A stretch of 64,000 nt of DNA, taken from Lasiosphaeris hirsuta (Eukaryota; Ascomycota; Sordariomycetes; Sordariales; Lasiosphaeriaceae). Position 1 is the stretch's first letter. Every line of letters starts with the position of its first letter. The position numbers and the translations under genes were made by a program. The DNA lies in contig JAUKUA010000005.1 in assembly GCA_030549175.1 (NCBI GenBank), forward strand, positions 1,302,001-1,366,000. Direction: 5' to 3'. Below, one piece after another: positions 22,681-33,490 of this stretch. The notes below the pieces were generated by a model. That model was not told where the DNA came from. It saw only the letters and a list, made by a program, of their open reading frames with translations, and made no database searches.

Positions 22681-23877
22681 ATGCCCGCCACCGTCCGGCC
22701 ATCCTCACAGACTGCCGAGGCTTGGGGCAAGAGAGATCAACTTCACAGCCGCTTTGTTCATTCCACCGCGCCAGAACAACTACTCTCCGCCGTAACCACC
22801 AGCGACGGCGAGTCTTCAAACTATGGCAAATCATCTGCTCCCCCACGCCTTGTCCAGAGCTCCTTCTCTCGCCTCGACCGTACGTCAACCACCTTCGCTG
22901 CCAAAAATGGTCTCGTGCACGCCTGCATGGAGGCCTACAACGAGCACCACAACCTCGTCCTGCGCCCCGATGATATCTGGCTGGCCATCCTGACCCAGCT
23001 AAGCGTCTACGTCAACGCCAACGCCGAAACCCTCCCTAGCCAGTTCGTATCCCACGCGGGGCAGCAGGAGCTGCACATCGAGGTGGAGCTGACACCATCG
23101 CTTGACCACGGCGCCATGGCCTTCCAGATGGCGAAGCTGCTGAATGGCAGCCTCAAGGACCCCGACCTGCGCGAGTGGATCCTCCCTGCGTTTAGCACGA
23201 CCGAGAAGGTCGACCAGGCCGTAGCCAGCATTGTGTTTATGGGCACAATGCAAAAGTATTTTACCTACAGCTGGGGCACGCGCTGCGGGATACCCGCCGC
23301 CACCCTGCTTGGTGACATTGAGGATTGGATCGAGATCGCCGACCGCTGTGCGAGTCGGTTGGGAACTGGTTACTTCGGTGATGAGGCTGCCCGGTGGTAC
23401 CGCGTGTTGAAGCCGGTGTTAGCAGGCTTTATTGAAACGTTCTACGACCCTGAAGGCGCCGCGGCTGGGAAGTTTTGGCAGGGCATTGTGGACGAGCACC
23501 GGCCAAATGGTAGCGGATGCGTGACCTACTCCGGCTGGGTCACGGCGTTTTGTTATTGGGATGAAAAAGGACGGTGTTTGCACAAATCGTCATCGGGGTG
23601 GGATGGTAGTTCGGGCGGTGGTGTCAGACTGTCAAGGAGTGAGATTCCCATGGGATTTAGCAAGGTCCCCGTGACACTAGTGAATAATGGGGTTGAAATT
23701 CCCACCGAGATGGTGGCAGGGTCGGTGGGCATCAAGGTGAGGAGATTTGAGGATAGGGGCGACGCGAGTGCGAGGTCAAGCCCTGCTGCCGAAGGTTCGG
23801 GGGGCTTATATAGGCAGCGTTGGGACGGCTATGATACGTTACAACCAGAGTCGGGGTGGTTCATGTACTTTGTATGA
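22681..23877 (+). CDS. DUF4419 family protein
   Basis: A single-exon ORF of 398 residues with a good start context (GGCACCATGCC). It shows the DUF4419 pattern: NGLVHACMEAYNEHHNLVLRPDDIWLAILTQLSVYVNANAE (about 75-115, a longer stretch summarised here by its ends), then GTMQKYFTYSWGTRCGIP, a GDIEDW motif, a FYDPEGAAAGKFWQG-like segment, and SGWVTAFCYWDEKG followed by VPVTLVNNGVEIPTEMVAG. This family is widespread in fungi and has no established biochemical function. I see no signal peptide or membrane segment, so a soluble cytosolic protein is likely. The family is often single-exon and variable in copy number in fungi. Its neighbours give no functional clue. Confidence 0.85.
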   Translation: MPATVRPSSQTAEAWGKRDQLHSRFVHSTAPEQLLSAVTTSDGESSNYGKSSAPPRLVQSSFSRLDRTSTTFAAKNGLVHACMEAYNEHHNLVLRPDDIWLAILTQLSVYVNANAETLPSQFVSHAGQQELHIEVELTPSLDHGAMAFQMAKLLNGSLKDPDLREWILPAFSTTEKVDQAVASIVFMGTMQKYFTYSWGTRCGIPAATLLGDIEDWIEIADRCASRLGTGYFGDEAARWYRVLKPVLAGFIETFYDPEGAAAGKFWQGIVDEHRPNGSGCVTYSGWVTAFCYWDEKGRCLHKSSSGWDGSSGGGVRLSRSEIPMGFSKVPVTLVNNGVEIPTEMVAGSVGIKVRRFEDRGDASARSSPAAEGSGGLYRQRWDGYDTLQPESGWFMYFV

Positions 23878-24165
23878 GGCTGTCAAGTTTGCAGGGCTGG
23901 ATTCTGAACACAATTCGGCAATTGGGGTAAGCATCGCATAATCCCATCGAGAGATGGCGTGCAAGCAGGGTTTTGCATTGCAAAAGCTCGAAGAAACATA
24001 CTCACTCACGTGAAGGCGCCATTATGAGGCGGTAATAATATAGGGACCACTTCCGCCAGATTATAATCCACAGTTCTTCCGTACATATACACACATAACC
24101 TATGGTATAATGCATAATACAATGCATCACAATCCCATCTCCCACCCCGCCATCCTCAGCATGAA

Positions 24166-25432
24166 TCAAGCCTTCCTCTCTCCCAATCCAGGGTGCCCAA
24201 ACTTCTTTCCCCACCCAAGCACCCGGCCGTTCAGATCCCTCATCACGAAGAAGTAAATCAGGGACATCACCCAGCCCAGCACGGTATCGACCAGCCAGTT
24301 GTTTCTCACCGACCCGCCCATGATACCGCAGCGCAACAGGTCGCCTAGAAACGATACCGTGACATTGTAGTTTCCATTCTCTAGGCCCGCAATCGCACGG
24401 CGAGCCACCGTGTCAGGTGTCTCGGGCGGTTCATCCTTCTCCAGCTCGTGCGTGATGGCCGGTTTGGTCTGGTTCTCGCGCGCCAGCCCCGGGCTAGTGA
24501 TGGTGGCCGGGTACACGACGTGCACACGCACCGGTGTGTCCGGGTACAGGTTCAGCTCCATGGCGAGGGTGTCGGCGAGGCCGCGCAGCGCCCACTTGGA
24601 GGGCGTGTAGGGGCCGTAGCCGACGATGGCCAGGAAGGCTACTACGGACGCAGTGAAGATAATGTGCTTAGGTTCCGGGTTGGCGGCGGTGGTGGGGGCC
24701 GAGGGCGGCGCCAGCCACTCCCGCAGGATGGCGTGCGACATGTCAGCCGCGCCGAAGTAGTTGACGTCCATGTTGTGGCGGGCCGCGGCCGGCGCGGCCG
24801 GGTCCGTCCAGAGCAGCGGCGTGGACAGCCCGGCGAGGCACCAGACTATGTCCGGGGCGGCACCTCCGTTCCAGGCGATCGCTTCCGCGATGACCCGGGC
24901 TGCGTAGCCGGTCTCAGAGACGTCGGCCGAGATGTAGGTGAAACGCTGAGTGGCTGGGGATTTGGCAGCCGCCTAGAGTAGGTGAGTATGCGGTAAGAGA
25001 GAAAACAGAGTGGGTTGAGGATGGTAAAGGAGCAAATTGGGGAGTAAAGGGGTGTCTGCTTAGCGGTTCAGGGGGACTATCGCACACCTTGACGTCGGCG
25101 AGGGCTTCCTCTAGCCGGCCAACATTGCGCGACACAATAATAACATGAGCACCTTTGGCGGCAAGCTGGATAGCTGCGCTGCGGCCCATGCCTTCAGAGG
25201 CGCCGGTGAGAAGGACAGTCTACGATTTGAGTTAGAAACGGTACTGCATTGTGGCACTGGGGCTCCGAGAAGGGTGGCTTACCCGGCCCTCGACGGGCAT
25301 GTGGTTCTTGCTGCTAAAAAAGCCCATTTTGGCGGCAACTGAAATGACGGCGCCAAGAATGCTCGTCGTGATGATAACCGACGTGGTACTGAGACCCGGA
25401 AGGTAATCCATCAAAGTGTGCCAGTGAAGCAT
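24166..25432 (-). CDS. tsc10: 3-ketodihydrosphingosine reductase (Tsc10/KSR1 type SDR)
   Basis: Three exons, 25283-25432, 25088-25219 and 24166-24972, all joined in phase 0, give 362 residues. The ATG at 25432 is the first in frame. A membrane helix lies near residues 17-37 (SVIITTSILGAVISVAAKMG). The Rossmann motif TGASEGMG starts exon 2. The active site has the YxxxK pair in YGPYTPSKWALRG. C-terminal hydrophobic segments (LVDTVLGWVMSLIYFFV) match the membrane-anchored reductase family rather than a soluble SDR. The enzyme reduces 3-ketodihydrosphingosine to dihydrosphingosine with NADPH on the cytosolic face of the ER, the second step of sphingolipid synthesis. It diverges from utp3 across about 600 bp. 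Confidence 0.88.
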
Positions 25433-26033
25433 GTCAGTGGGCAATGGGCGCCTTTGGGGACGCGTGAGAACTGGCTTATTGTGAATGGCTGACGGGGGTT
25501 GCAGGTACTGACTGCCCTTGTTGAGAGCTGAGGCTGCGATTACAGCACCCAGATGGCCAATCTCAATTCCCTGCTCGATTTGAGCTGTTATATTAGTGAT
25601 GCGCTTGTATTGCCTCTTACTAAATCACATCCTACAGCGGGCAATGCACCAATTTCTATCCTGAAATGGAGGCACTAAATAAGATCTCACCCAATTGAAC
25701 CATGGCACAGAAATCCCAAAAGATATCTATGTGTAGCTGAGAAGTAGTTGTGAATACCGATGTGAACCAAACCTGTGAACCCTGGAGCCCTTACCACTGA
25801 ATCTACAGCGGAGTTACACGTGGAGATAGCGGGAGTGGTGGGGGTTGTTATCCGTCCCACAGGAACGAACGGGCAGGCAAAGGAAAAAAAAATTCTCCCA
25901 CCCATTAACAAGCCGTCGACAAGCCACAGCACGCCTCGTAAACCCCGTTGCGACAGGCTCTGATATCCGCCTTGGTATCTAGTCACAAGATAATTTTCCC
26001 CCATCAGTCCTCAAGTTCTGCAAACTTCCGAAA
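25433..26033. promoter_or_regulatory. Divergent intergenic region, tsc10 / utp3
   Basis: About 600 bp between divergent starts with no supported ORF. It is presumed to hold both promoters; I see no distinctive motif beyond A-rich patches near 25885. Confidence 0.4.
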
Positions 26034-28017
26034 ATGGCCAAAAAAAGAAAGGCACCCCGGCAACCAGAGCCCAGCGGGCCGCGAGAGATCGACCCAAAGG
26101 AAGCCCGCCTCACCGTCAAAACATTTCAAGATGTCGCCAACTCCGAGGACGAGTACTATGCCGAGAAGGATCAGATTGACTTCGACGAGGATGACAGCGG
26201 CCGGCGTGCGAAGCGTCTCAGGAGGCAAGAAAAGGAGGACGCCTTTCTCGAGCCATCCGATGAAGAAATCTTCGAGGAGGACGACGACTCAAGCGACGAC
26301 GACGATGAGGCCGAGGCATCCGCAAAGAAGAAGGGGGCTGCGAAATCAAAAGTCGGAGTCATGTCGGATGATGAGATTGAGGGGGCTGAGGGCGAAGAGG
26401 AGGGTGACGAAGGCTGGTGGGGATCTTCCAAGAAGGAATACTACAATGCCGACGCTATTGAGACTGAGGCCGACGCCTTGGTAAGTACCATTTTCTAGTC
26501 TCGGTGCATTCTGCAGGACTAACATGCGGTGTAGGAAGAAGAGGAAGAAGCCCGACGGATCCAGGCCAAGAAGCTCGCCAAATTACAGGAGGCCGATTTT
26601 GCGTTTGACGAGGACGAGTGGCTAGCTCCCAAGGAGCAAGCAGGAGAGGATGAAGATGTCGTGATTGAGGTTCTGAAGGGGGACGAGGTGACGGAGGACA
26701 TGGGGCCCCAGGAGCGCTACAAGTTGTTGCAGGCACGTTATCCCGAGTTCGACTATTTGGTGGACGAGTTTAGGGACCTGCGGCCCGTACTCATCACGTT
26801 GCAACAAGAAGCAGTGGGCAAACCAGTCAAGTCGCTGGAGGTCGTCAAATCTTGGATTCTTGGGTGCTACGTTGCCTCGCTGGCAAGCTACTTCGCTATC
26901 CTCACCTCCCCGGCAAGGGATGCTGTGGACTCGGCGAAGCCGCTCAGCCCTGCTGAGCTCAGAGAACACGATGTTATGGAGACCCTGATGAGCTGTCGCG
27001 AGTCCTGGCTCCGTGTGAAAGCCCTGAAGTCGTCCAAGGTCGCATCGCCAGATACTGGCATGCTCTCACCACCTACGGATGACGAAATAGAAGTGCCTGA
27101 TGTGCTGTTGCCAGCAGAGAAGAAGGCAAAGGCGAAGCTTTCAAAGGCTGACGTCAAGGCACGTGAGAAGAAGGAGGCAGAGGAGGCCAGGAAGGCCGAG
27201 GCTGCCGAAAAGTCACTCGCCGACTTGTCTATGCTACTCCAGAGCAACAATAAGAAAACCAAGACGGAAGCAGCTGCCGCCACCGCCGATGAGGTTTCGG
27301 ATGACAACCGCTCCGACTTTGGCGAGGAGGAGATCATTGACGCCCGCACGGCCGAGGACAAGGTCAAGCGCAAGAAGACGCTCAAGTTCTACACGTCCCA
27401 GATCGTACAGAAGGCTAGCCGCCGTGCTGGCGCAGGACGTGACGCTGGCGGTGACGTGGATATCCCGTACCGCGAACGACTCGTAAGTTGATACCCAGTC
27501 CACATCTTACCATGAGCAGTAACTTACATTGAAACAGAGGGACCGACAGGTCCGTCTCAACGCTGCAGCTGAGAAGCGCGGCTTAGGTAACAAGAATGGT
27601 GCCGATCTTGGTGACGGTGACAGCGACGGCGAAGGTGCTGCCAACAAGGACCGTGGCGAAGACGACGAGTACTACGATATGGTAGCTCAGACGGCCGCAA
27701 GAAAGAAGGAGGGCAAGGCTGCTCGCTTCGAGGCGATAGCCAAGGCCAACAGAGACGACCGGGTGGTAGAATCGACACAGGTTGGGGCGGACGGCAAGCG
27801 GCAGATCACGTACCAAATCCAGAAGAACAAGGGTCTGGCACCAAGGCGGAAGAAGGAGGTGCGGAATCCGCGTGTCAAGAAGCGGATGAAGTACGAGGAG
27901 AAGCAAAAGAAGCTCAAGACGGTCAAGGCTACGTACAAGGGCGGCGAGGGCAAGGGCGGATACCAGGGAGAACTTTCGGGTATCAAGACGAACTTGGTCA
28001 AGAGTACCAAGTTGTAA
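26034..28017 (+). CDS. utp3: U3 snoRNP / SSU processome protein Utp3 (Sas10)
   Basis: Three exons, 26034-26480, 26535-27482 and 27538-28017, each joined in phase 0, give 624 residues. The N-terminus is lysine-rich and then highly acidic (EEIFEEDDDSSDDDDEAEA). The Sas10/Utp3/C1D domain begins near residue 216 (YPEFDYLVDEFRDLRPVL). A long charged helix follows (about 355-410). The C-terminal Sas10 domain (about 545-624) shows ITYQIQKNKGLAPRRKKEVR and NPRVKKRMKYEEK, the strongest family signature. In yeast Utp3 is an essential nucleolar component of the small-subunit processome; it was also isolated as Sas10, a silencing factor when overexpressed. Both introns are short and regular. Confidence 0.93.
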
Positions 28018-28811
28018 GTGGGGAGTCGCCGTGGGCGAGCATGTCGATAGAGGGTGTGTTTTGTATTTAGCGAGTGAGCGTGCTAGGAGTACGCAAAATT
28101 ATATCACTTGGATCCATGGTGAGTACCTCCCATGTATGAGTGCTTGATTTTGAATTGCTGGAGAAGAGTGACTTTTCCAAGGCCCGGTGCCAACTAGATG
28201 CTCAATCTCAGTCTGCACAAAACTTGAGGGTTTCTACAGAGTTTCAACCTCTTATAGTCCTTCTCCCAGTATCCTATGTAGAATCGTTAGTGAGTGATGT
28301 TTTGCTGTTATTTCTTCTCACTGTTATTTTCCCTATTTCCCTTTTTTTTTTTTTTTTTGCCGTTGCTCCCAATGACAGCCCCTGTTTCTAATTGATTGAC
28401 AATGAAAGATGTCACATGGGAAACCCAAGTTTTAACGGCTTACATTAGTGGCAAACTATATTGTCGATTGCCCCACACCCCGCATGCTCGGGCTGTTTTT
28501 CACTTGCAGTGCCCCGCCAAACATGACATGACATACCTTGCACCCTTAGCAGTTTCTGAACAGCTTTTTTTTTTGTGTCGCCTTTTGCACATTCCCCCGA
28601 TAAACTCGCCGTAGATTGTTTTACTTTAGCTTTGTGACTATTTCTCAAATTTTCTCTCCTCATAGTCAATATTTTGCCTGTTGGTCATTAAGAATTGAAT
28701 TGTCTTCAATTGCTTCCGGAAACCAGTATATATTTTTGTTCAAGACTCACCATCCCCCCCTGCTGGCTTCCTTTCCTTGCCTACGGTACCCAGTGAGGGA
28801 GGTAGTTAGCA
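28018..28811. other. Intergenic, utp3 3' region and PQ-loop gene promoter
   Basis: About 790 bp with several T tracts (about 28340-28360 and 28565-28575) and no coding-like ORF. The T-rich stretches resemble the pyrimidine-rich leaders of fungal promoters. Confidence 0.45.
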
Positions 28812-30117
28812 ATGGCACCTCCGACGGGCCCGCTCAACCTCGATGTTGAGGCCATCTCTGGCATCTGCGGGTGAGTACGAACTCCTACTGCGGCCTAGTG
28901 ATTCAAGGTACCAAGGCTGATTCACCCATGTAGATCCATATCCATCGCCTGTTGGGTTGTTGTCTTCTCGCCGCAAATTGTAGAGAATCTTCGCCGCGGT
29001 AGCGCCGAGGGACTCTCTGTCCAATTCATCGTAGTCTGGCTTCTTGGCGATGTCTTCAACATTTTGGTACGCTTTCCCTAACCCCTGAACTAAACATAGC
29101 ATGGGAGTTACACAATCTGACAGCCACATAGGGCGCTATCCTCCAGGGCGTTCTCCCGACAATGATCATCCTCGCCATCTACTACACCATCGCCGACTTC
29201 GCTCTCCTCGGTCAATGCTTCTACTACCGCGGCTTCACCCTAAGCGACGCCATCCCTGCCCCCGTCCTCAACAAGTCGAAGTCACGCAGGCCCCCAGCAC
29301 ACCAGATGAGCGCACCAGACTCCTGACTGGCTCACCGGTAACCATCCGCACCGAAGGCCGCGGTACGCCCGATCATGAGGACCCGAACCCGGACCCGCTC
29401 GAGCGCTCCCGCCGCGACTCGGCCTCGTCATGGGCACACCTCTCCCCGGTCGTCCCCCTTTCCGAAGCCCCGCCGCCGCCTCCTCCCACCCGCCTCCAAG
29501 CCATCGGCTTCAACCTCCTCGCTATTCTCATGGTGATCGCGGCCGGGGTAGTCGGGTGGTATCTTAGCCGCACATACGGCAGCCACGATACGGCACCCGT
29601 AGACGACGACGCGCGCAACGCGCCGATGAGCATGAACTTTTGGGGCCAGATTTTTGGGTGGCTGTGCGCCGTACTGTACCTCGGCTCGCGCCTGCCACAG
29701 CTGTTGCTTAACTGGCGGCGCAAGTCGACCGACGGCGTTTCGATGCTGTTTTTCTTGTTTGCGTGTCTGGGAAACCTGACATATGTGCTGTCCATCATTG
29801 CATTTGATACGGGCTGTGGCAAGGAGTCGACAGCCGGCGGACGAGATGGATGTGCCGGAGACGGGGAGGCTGCCAAGGTGTATTGGCGGTATATACTGGT
29901 CAACTTGTCGTGGTTGGCTGGAAGTGCGGGAACCTTGTTTTTGGATGGCGCCATCTTTGTGCAGTTTTTCTTGTATAGTAAGGAGGAGGAGGAAGAGGAG
30001 GGGGAGGGGAGTGAGGATGGGAGCACCTTGGACGAGGAAGAGAGTATTGAAGGTGAGAGATGGGATCAGCGGCCGGTATTGGAGAGGAATATTTCAGATT
30101 TTGTGAGAGAACATTAG
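28812..30117 (+). pseudogene. PQ-loop repeat membrane transporter gene with an apparent frameshift
   Basis: Exons 28812-28870, 28934-29066 and 29132-30117 encode a seven-helix PQ-loop protein (SLC66/Ypq type). The first PQ motif is in ACWVVVFSPQIVENLRRGSAEGLS and the second in GSRLPQLLLNWRRKSTDG. Ypq proteins export basic amino acids from the vacuole; fungal members have a long cytoplasmic loop between the two halves. Exon 3 starts in one frame (GAILQGVLPTMIILAIYY) and finishes in another (PSTPDERTRLLTG onward). The switch lies in the variable loop near 29259-29310, and no plausible intron explains it. One extra base in the five-C run at 29259-29263 would restore about 392 residues. A sequencing or assembly error is as likely as a real null, so treat it as a CDS with a frameshift. 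Confidence 0.75.
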
Positions 30118-30428
30118 ACATTGGGAGATTGAGGGCGTATGGAAAGGAAAACGGTAAATAAAAAGTATGTGTTTTGGCGTAGACTAAAGGATTCACGGGT
30201 TGTGAATATCAATACTGGTGCAGTCTCATAGCTGCAGCCACGATAGGCCCAAAAGCATGTTATATATGCAAGAGAAATGGTAATTACGGTTTCATTGGGG
30301 CTATTTTTCTAAACCCTTTGGGTATCGTTTTTACCCCTATCATCTCCATCATCGTGGGGTACTTGGCCCGGCTCACTAGGTACCAGCCGCCATTCAGGAG
30401 CAACACGGCAGAATCAGGCACACTTGGC
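30118..30428. other. Convergent 3' region
   Basis: These 311 bp lie between the convergent stops of the PQ-loop and MFS genes. A/T-rich, with no ORF or repeat of note. Confidence 0.45.
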
Positions 30429-31932
30429 TCAAAGCCACCCTAACTTCCTCCACAGAAAGCTCCCTCCCCCAAACAAGGCTGTCACGCCAGTAAAGGCAAT
30501 CAGGCTCCCATAACCGCTTCCATAGCCCGAAAACGCCTCGCCCTGCCACGGAAGCCCCTTCACCAAGACCTCACTCAGCGGCCCCGAAGCCACATTCCCC
30601 ACGCCCCGCCCCAGCGCGAGGAAGGCAAACACCATGCTAGGATCGGCGCTGCTCCCATGCTCCTCTCCATTCCGGGTCTCGCGCCGCGTGATCTCGCGCA
30701 TGATGCCGGGCCAGGCACTGGTGAAGCTGCCGGCGAACAGGCCGTACACGATGCAGAAGATGTAGAGGACCGGCAGGCTGCTCGAGAAGCCCCACAGCAG
30801 AAAGGTACCCAGGGTGGCGCCGGCTGTGGACACGAGGATGCACGTCGTGACGTGCAGCCGGTCGATCAGGGAGCCCATGGCGACGCAGCCAAAGACGGAC
30901 GCCACGTTGACGAGGAGCACCGTCAGCGCCGAGGGCATGGCCGCCGCGTGCAGGGCCTCGCGTGCGTACGAGGGTAGGAAGATGCCCGGCAGGAAGAAGC
31001 CGGCGGCCTCAACAGAGTTGGCTAGCTGGTAGAGCATGAAGGGGCGCGAGACGAGGAAGGAGAAGGAGAAGGGCTTGGTGTGCGAGTTCTGCGCGATCGG
31101 CACCCGCGGCTTGATGAAGTAGGCGAGCGGGGCGGTCGCGGCGAAGAGGATGCAGGCGAAGATGCGCAGCGTGGTTTGGAAGCCGTAGGACGAGAGGAAG
31201 TGCTCAAGCAAAAGCGGCAGGAGAATACCCGCAACTCCGGTTCCCGACCACATTACCCCGTAGGCGAGCCCTTTGCGGCGCGCGAACCACTCATCGAGGT
31301 ACACGATGCAGGGCGAATAGGCGAACGACCCACCTATCGCGTAGAGGACGCCCTGGGTGACGATGAGGTGGGTCACCGTCGTGGAGAAGGAGGACATGGC
31401 GAGCGAGATGCACATGAGCATGAGGCCGAGCATGGTCGACCAGCGCCCCTGGCGAGGGAACCGCTTGAGGAGGGCCATGACGAGGGGGGTGTCAATGTAC
31501 ATGATTCCCTTTTGTTCGCAGCCATGTTAGACACGACACCTTGGGGGTTATGGGGACGGCATGGAGGTTGGGATAGGGGGTTGCTACCATGGAGCATGTT
31601 CCGATAATGGCCGTGTTGCCGGAACTGACAAACGGCTCGTGTGTGCTGTAGTAGTTCTGAAAGACGCCAAAGGCAAAGGGGAAGCCTAGGCAACAACTCC
31701 ATGGTGAGATTGTGTGGCCCATGAAAATCTACGGTCACTCATCAGTAGACATACCCCATACGAGTGCCTCAATCGCAAAACAGGCGGCCAGAAAGAGGTA
31801 GGCGTCTTTTCCGCTGTCAACTGGTGGTAGCTGCGAGAACTCATGTCCGCTTTCATCTGGGCCGCCGTCCTCGACCCGATCTTCCGGGGTGCCCACACGG
31901 CGAAGCTCAATCTGGGAGGAGTCCGTCGCCAT
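30429..31932 (-). CDS. Major facilitator superfamily transporter, monocarboxylate-porter type
   Basis: Three exons, 31755-31932, 31588-31685 and 30429-31508, give 451 residues. Intron 2 ends in AAAAG, a less common acceptor, preceded by a CTAAC branch site. The hydrophilic N-terminus (about 45 residues) is followed by the first helix (DAYLFLAACFAIEALVWG) and the segment FGVFQNYYSTHEPF typical of fungal MCT/Mch-like carriers. Twelve hydrophobic segments can be traced. The loop WFARRKGLAYGVMWSGTGVAG is the conserved helix 4-5 motif of this subfamily. The substrate cannot be told from sequence; yeast Mch5 carries riboflavin while others carry monocarboxylates or unknown solutes. It is divergent from the enoyl-CoA isomerase gene; I see no catabolic or secondary-metabolite cluster around it. 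Confidence 0.85.
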
Positions 31933-32564
31933 GATGATGTTTGGATATATATGCTTGGAAATTTCAGAACCCAAAAAAGTCCAAAAAAAATCGCCCCTTT
32001 TTAACCTAAGGGGAACCCCACGATATCGGCGCCGTCCCGTCCATCCTGCACGCCTTGCGGTTGACAACTTGCTCCGCAGGCGCCACTTGCTCCATAGTAC
32101 TTCCTCCTTACTCGGTTTAAAGCTGGCTAAAGCCCGACACCGGCTGCTCGCATCCTCCATTGTAGCGGTCTGCACTTGGGGGTGTGCGATCCGAGCAGCG
32201 GCGGAGTACGGGTGGCACACCATTGGGAGCAAGTCGCAGAACAATCACAAAAAGATTGTGGGGGATAAGGATAAGAAAGACGCCTCCGCCCAAGCCGTTG
32301 CAGTCGGGCCTTGGCATGCGGACCAAGACACCAAGACGCCACAACCAGCCCTCCTTTCCAGCCGCACTTTTTAGGGGTTGCATAGTGTATAAGTTGGTAT
32401 GCGGAGAGCCTCGGCACCGAAAGTGTGGGGTTACAATGGGAATGTCGCCGACTATAATCTGGGGTACATCAGCCAATATATAGAACCCGATGCTGACATT
32501 GACTTTTCCCCCCATCCTCATCTCCGCCGTATTCTGGTATTTAGGTAAGGTACCTTGAACCACA
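31933..32564. promoter_or_regulatory. Divergent promoter, MFS carrier / enoyl-CoA isomerase
   Basis: These 632 bp separate divergent starts. An open frame of about 156 codons runs through it on the minus strand but has no protein-like features and overlaps both promoters. No fatty-acid response element could be assigned with confidence. Confidence 0.4.
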
Positions 32565-33383
32565 ATGGCCACCCCAGTAATCACCACGTCCTACCGCGGC
32601 CGCCTGGCCATCATCACCATCTCCAACCCTTCCAAGCTCAACGCCCTCAACCAATCGCAGTACTACGCCCTCTCGCAAGCCCTGCGCGAGGTAGCCACGC
32701 ACCCGGAGGTCTTCATCACCCTGCTGATCGGCACGGGGCGGTACTTCTCGGCGGGCGCCGACGTGACCATCTCGCGCGCCACCCCGGCCGACCCCATCAC
32801 CGACACGCGGCAGCACTGGCTGTCGTCCTTCGTCGCCAACAACCTCAACGTAACCCAGGCCTTCTACACGCACCCCAAGATCCTGGTCGTGGGACTCAAC
32901 GGGCCCGTCATCGGCCTGTCGGCCGCGCTCGTCGCCTTCGCCGACTTCATCTACGCGGCGCCCTCCACCTTCCTGCTGACGCCCTTCAGCTCGCTCGGCC
33001 TCGTCGCCGAGGGCGGCTCGTCGCGCGCTCTCGTCCAGCGGCTGGGCGTCGCCAAGGCGAACGAGGCCCTGATCATGAGCAAGCGCATCACGGCGGCGGA
33101 GCTGCTCGCGACAGGTTTCGTAAACAAGATTTTCGACGAGGCGGCCGGGGATGATGTCGGGTTCCGGGAGCTGGTCATCAACGAGATTGACGAGCGGCTG
33201 GGCGAGCATTTGGTAGGCGACAGTTTGTTGGGAATCAAGACACTCATCAGAAAGCCCGAGCGGGATGTGCTGGATGTGCAGAATGCGTCCGAGATCTTTG
33301 CTGGGTTGGAGCGCTTTGTAAGTGGCGTTCCACAGCAGGAGTTTGAGAAAATTGCCACCGGCAAGAAGAGGCACAAGCTTTGA
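32565..33383 (+). CDS. eci1: Peroxisomal delta3,delta2-enoyl-CoA isomerase (crotonase fold)
   Basis: A single-exon ORF of 272 residues. The crotonase fold is visible from ITTSYRGRLAIITISNPSKL, the oxyanion loop FSAGADVT (about 64-71) and NGPVIGLSAALVAFADFIYA (about 113-132). The position after the fold carries LGLVAEGGSSRALVQRLG, with the glutamate used by Eci1-type isomerases. The last three residues are HKL, a PTS1 variant close to the HRL of yeast Eci1, so import into peroxisomes is expected. The enzyme shifts 3-enoyl-CoA to trans-2-enoyl-CoA during beta-oxidation of unsaturated fatty acids. The family also includes dienoyl-CoA isomerases, which remain a possible alternative. The stop lies 107 bp from the convergent cog1 stop. 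Confidence 0.85.
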   Translation: MATPVITTSYRGRLAIITISNPSKLNALNQSQYYALSQALREVATHPEVFITLLIGTGRYFSAGADVTISRATPADPITDTRQHWLSSFVANNLNVTQAFYTHPKILVVGLNGPVIGLSAALVAFADFIYAAPSTFLLTPFSSLGLVAEGGSSRALVQRLGVAKANEALIMSKRITAAELLATGFVNKIFDEAAGDDVGFRELVINEIDERLGEHLVGDSLLGIKTLIRKPERDVLDVQNASEIFAGLERFVSGVPQQEFEKIATGKKRHKL

Positions 33384-33490
33384 GTGTAAACATTGTATTG
33401 GTTAGTCGTTTGCATAAACTCCCGAGAGCCACTTGGGCGCATGGATTCTTGGCTATCTTCTTGTATGTAGCTGCACTTGTAGAGAGAGCA

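Noticed and set aside
29132..29330. Intron to explain the PQ-loop frame change
   Set aside because: Candidate GT..AG pairs of suitable phase are only 23-26 nt, or (95 nt) would delete the conserved LLGQCFYYRGF region and use a weak donor.
32117..32587. 156-codon minus-strand ORF across the eci1 promoter
   Set aside because: It overlaps the start of eci1 and the promoter of the MFS gene, and has no recognisable domain.
24166..33383. SDR, MFS carrier and isomerase as a secondary-metabolite cluster
   Set aside because: The SDR is a sphingolipid enzyme, the isomerase is peroxisomal, and there is no core synthase, P450 or cluster regulator.
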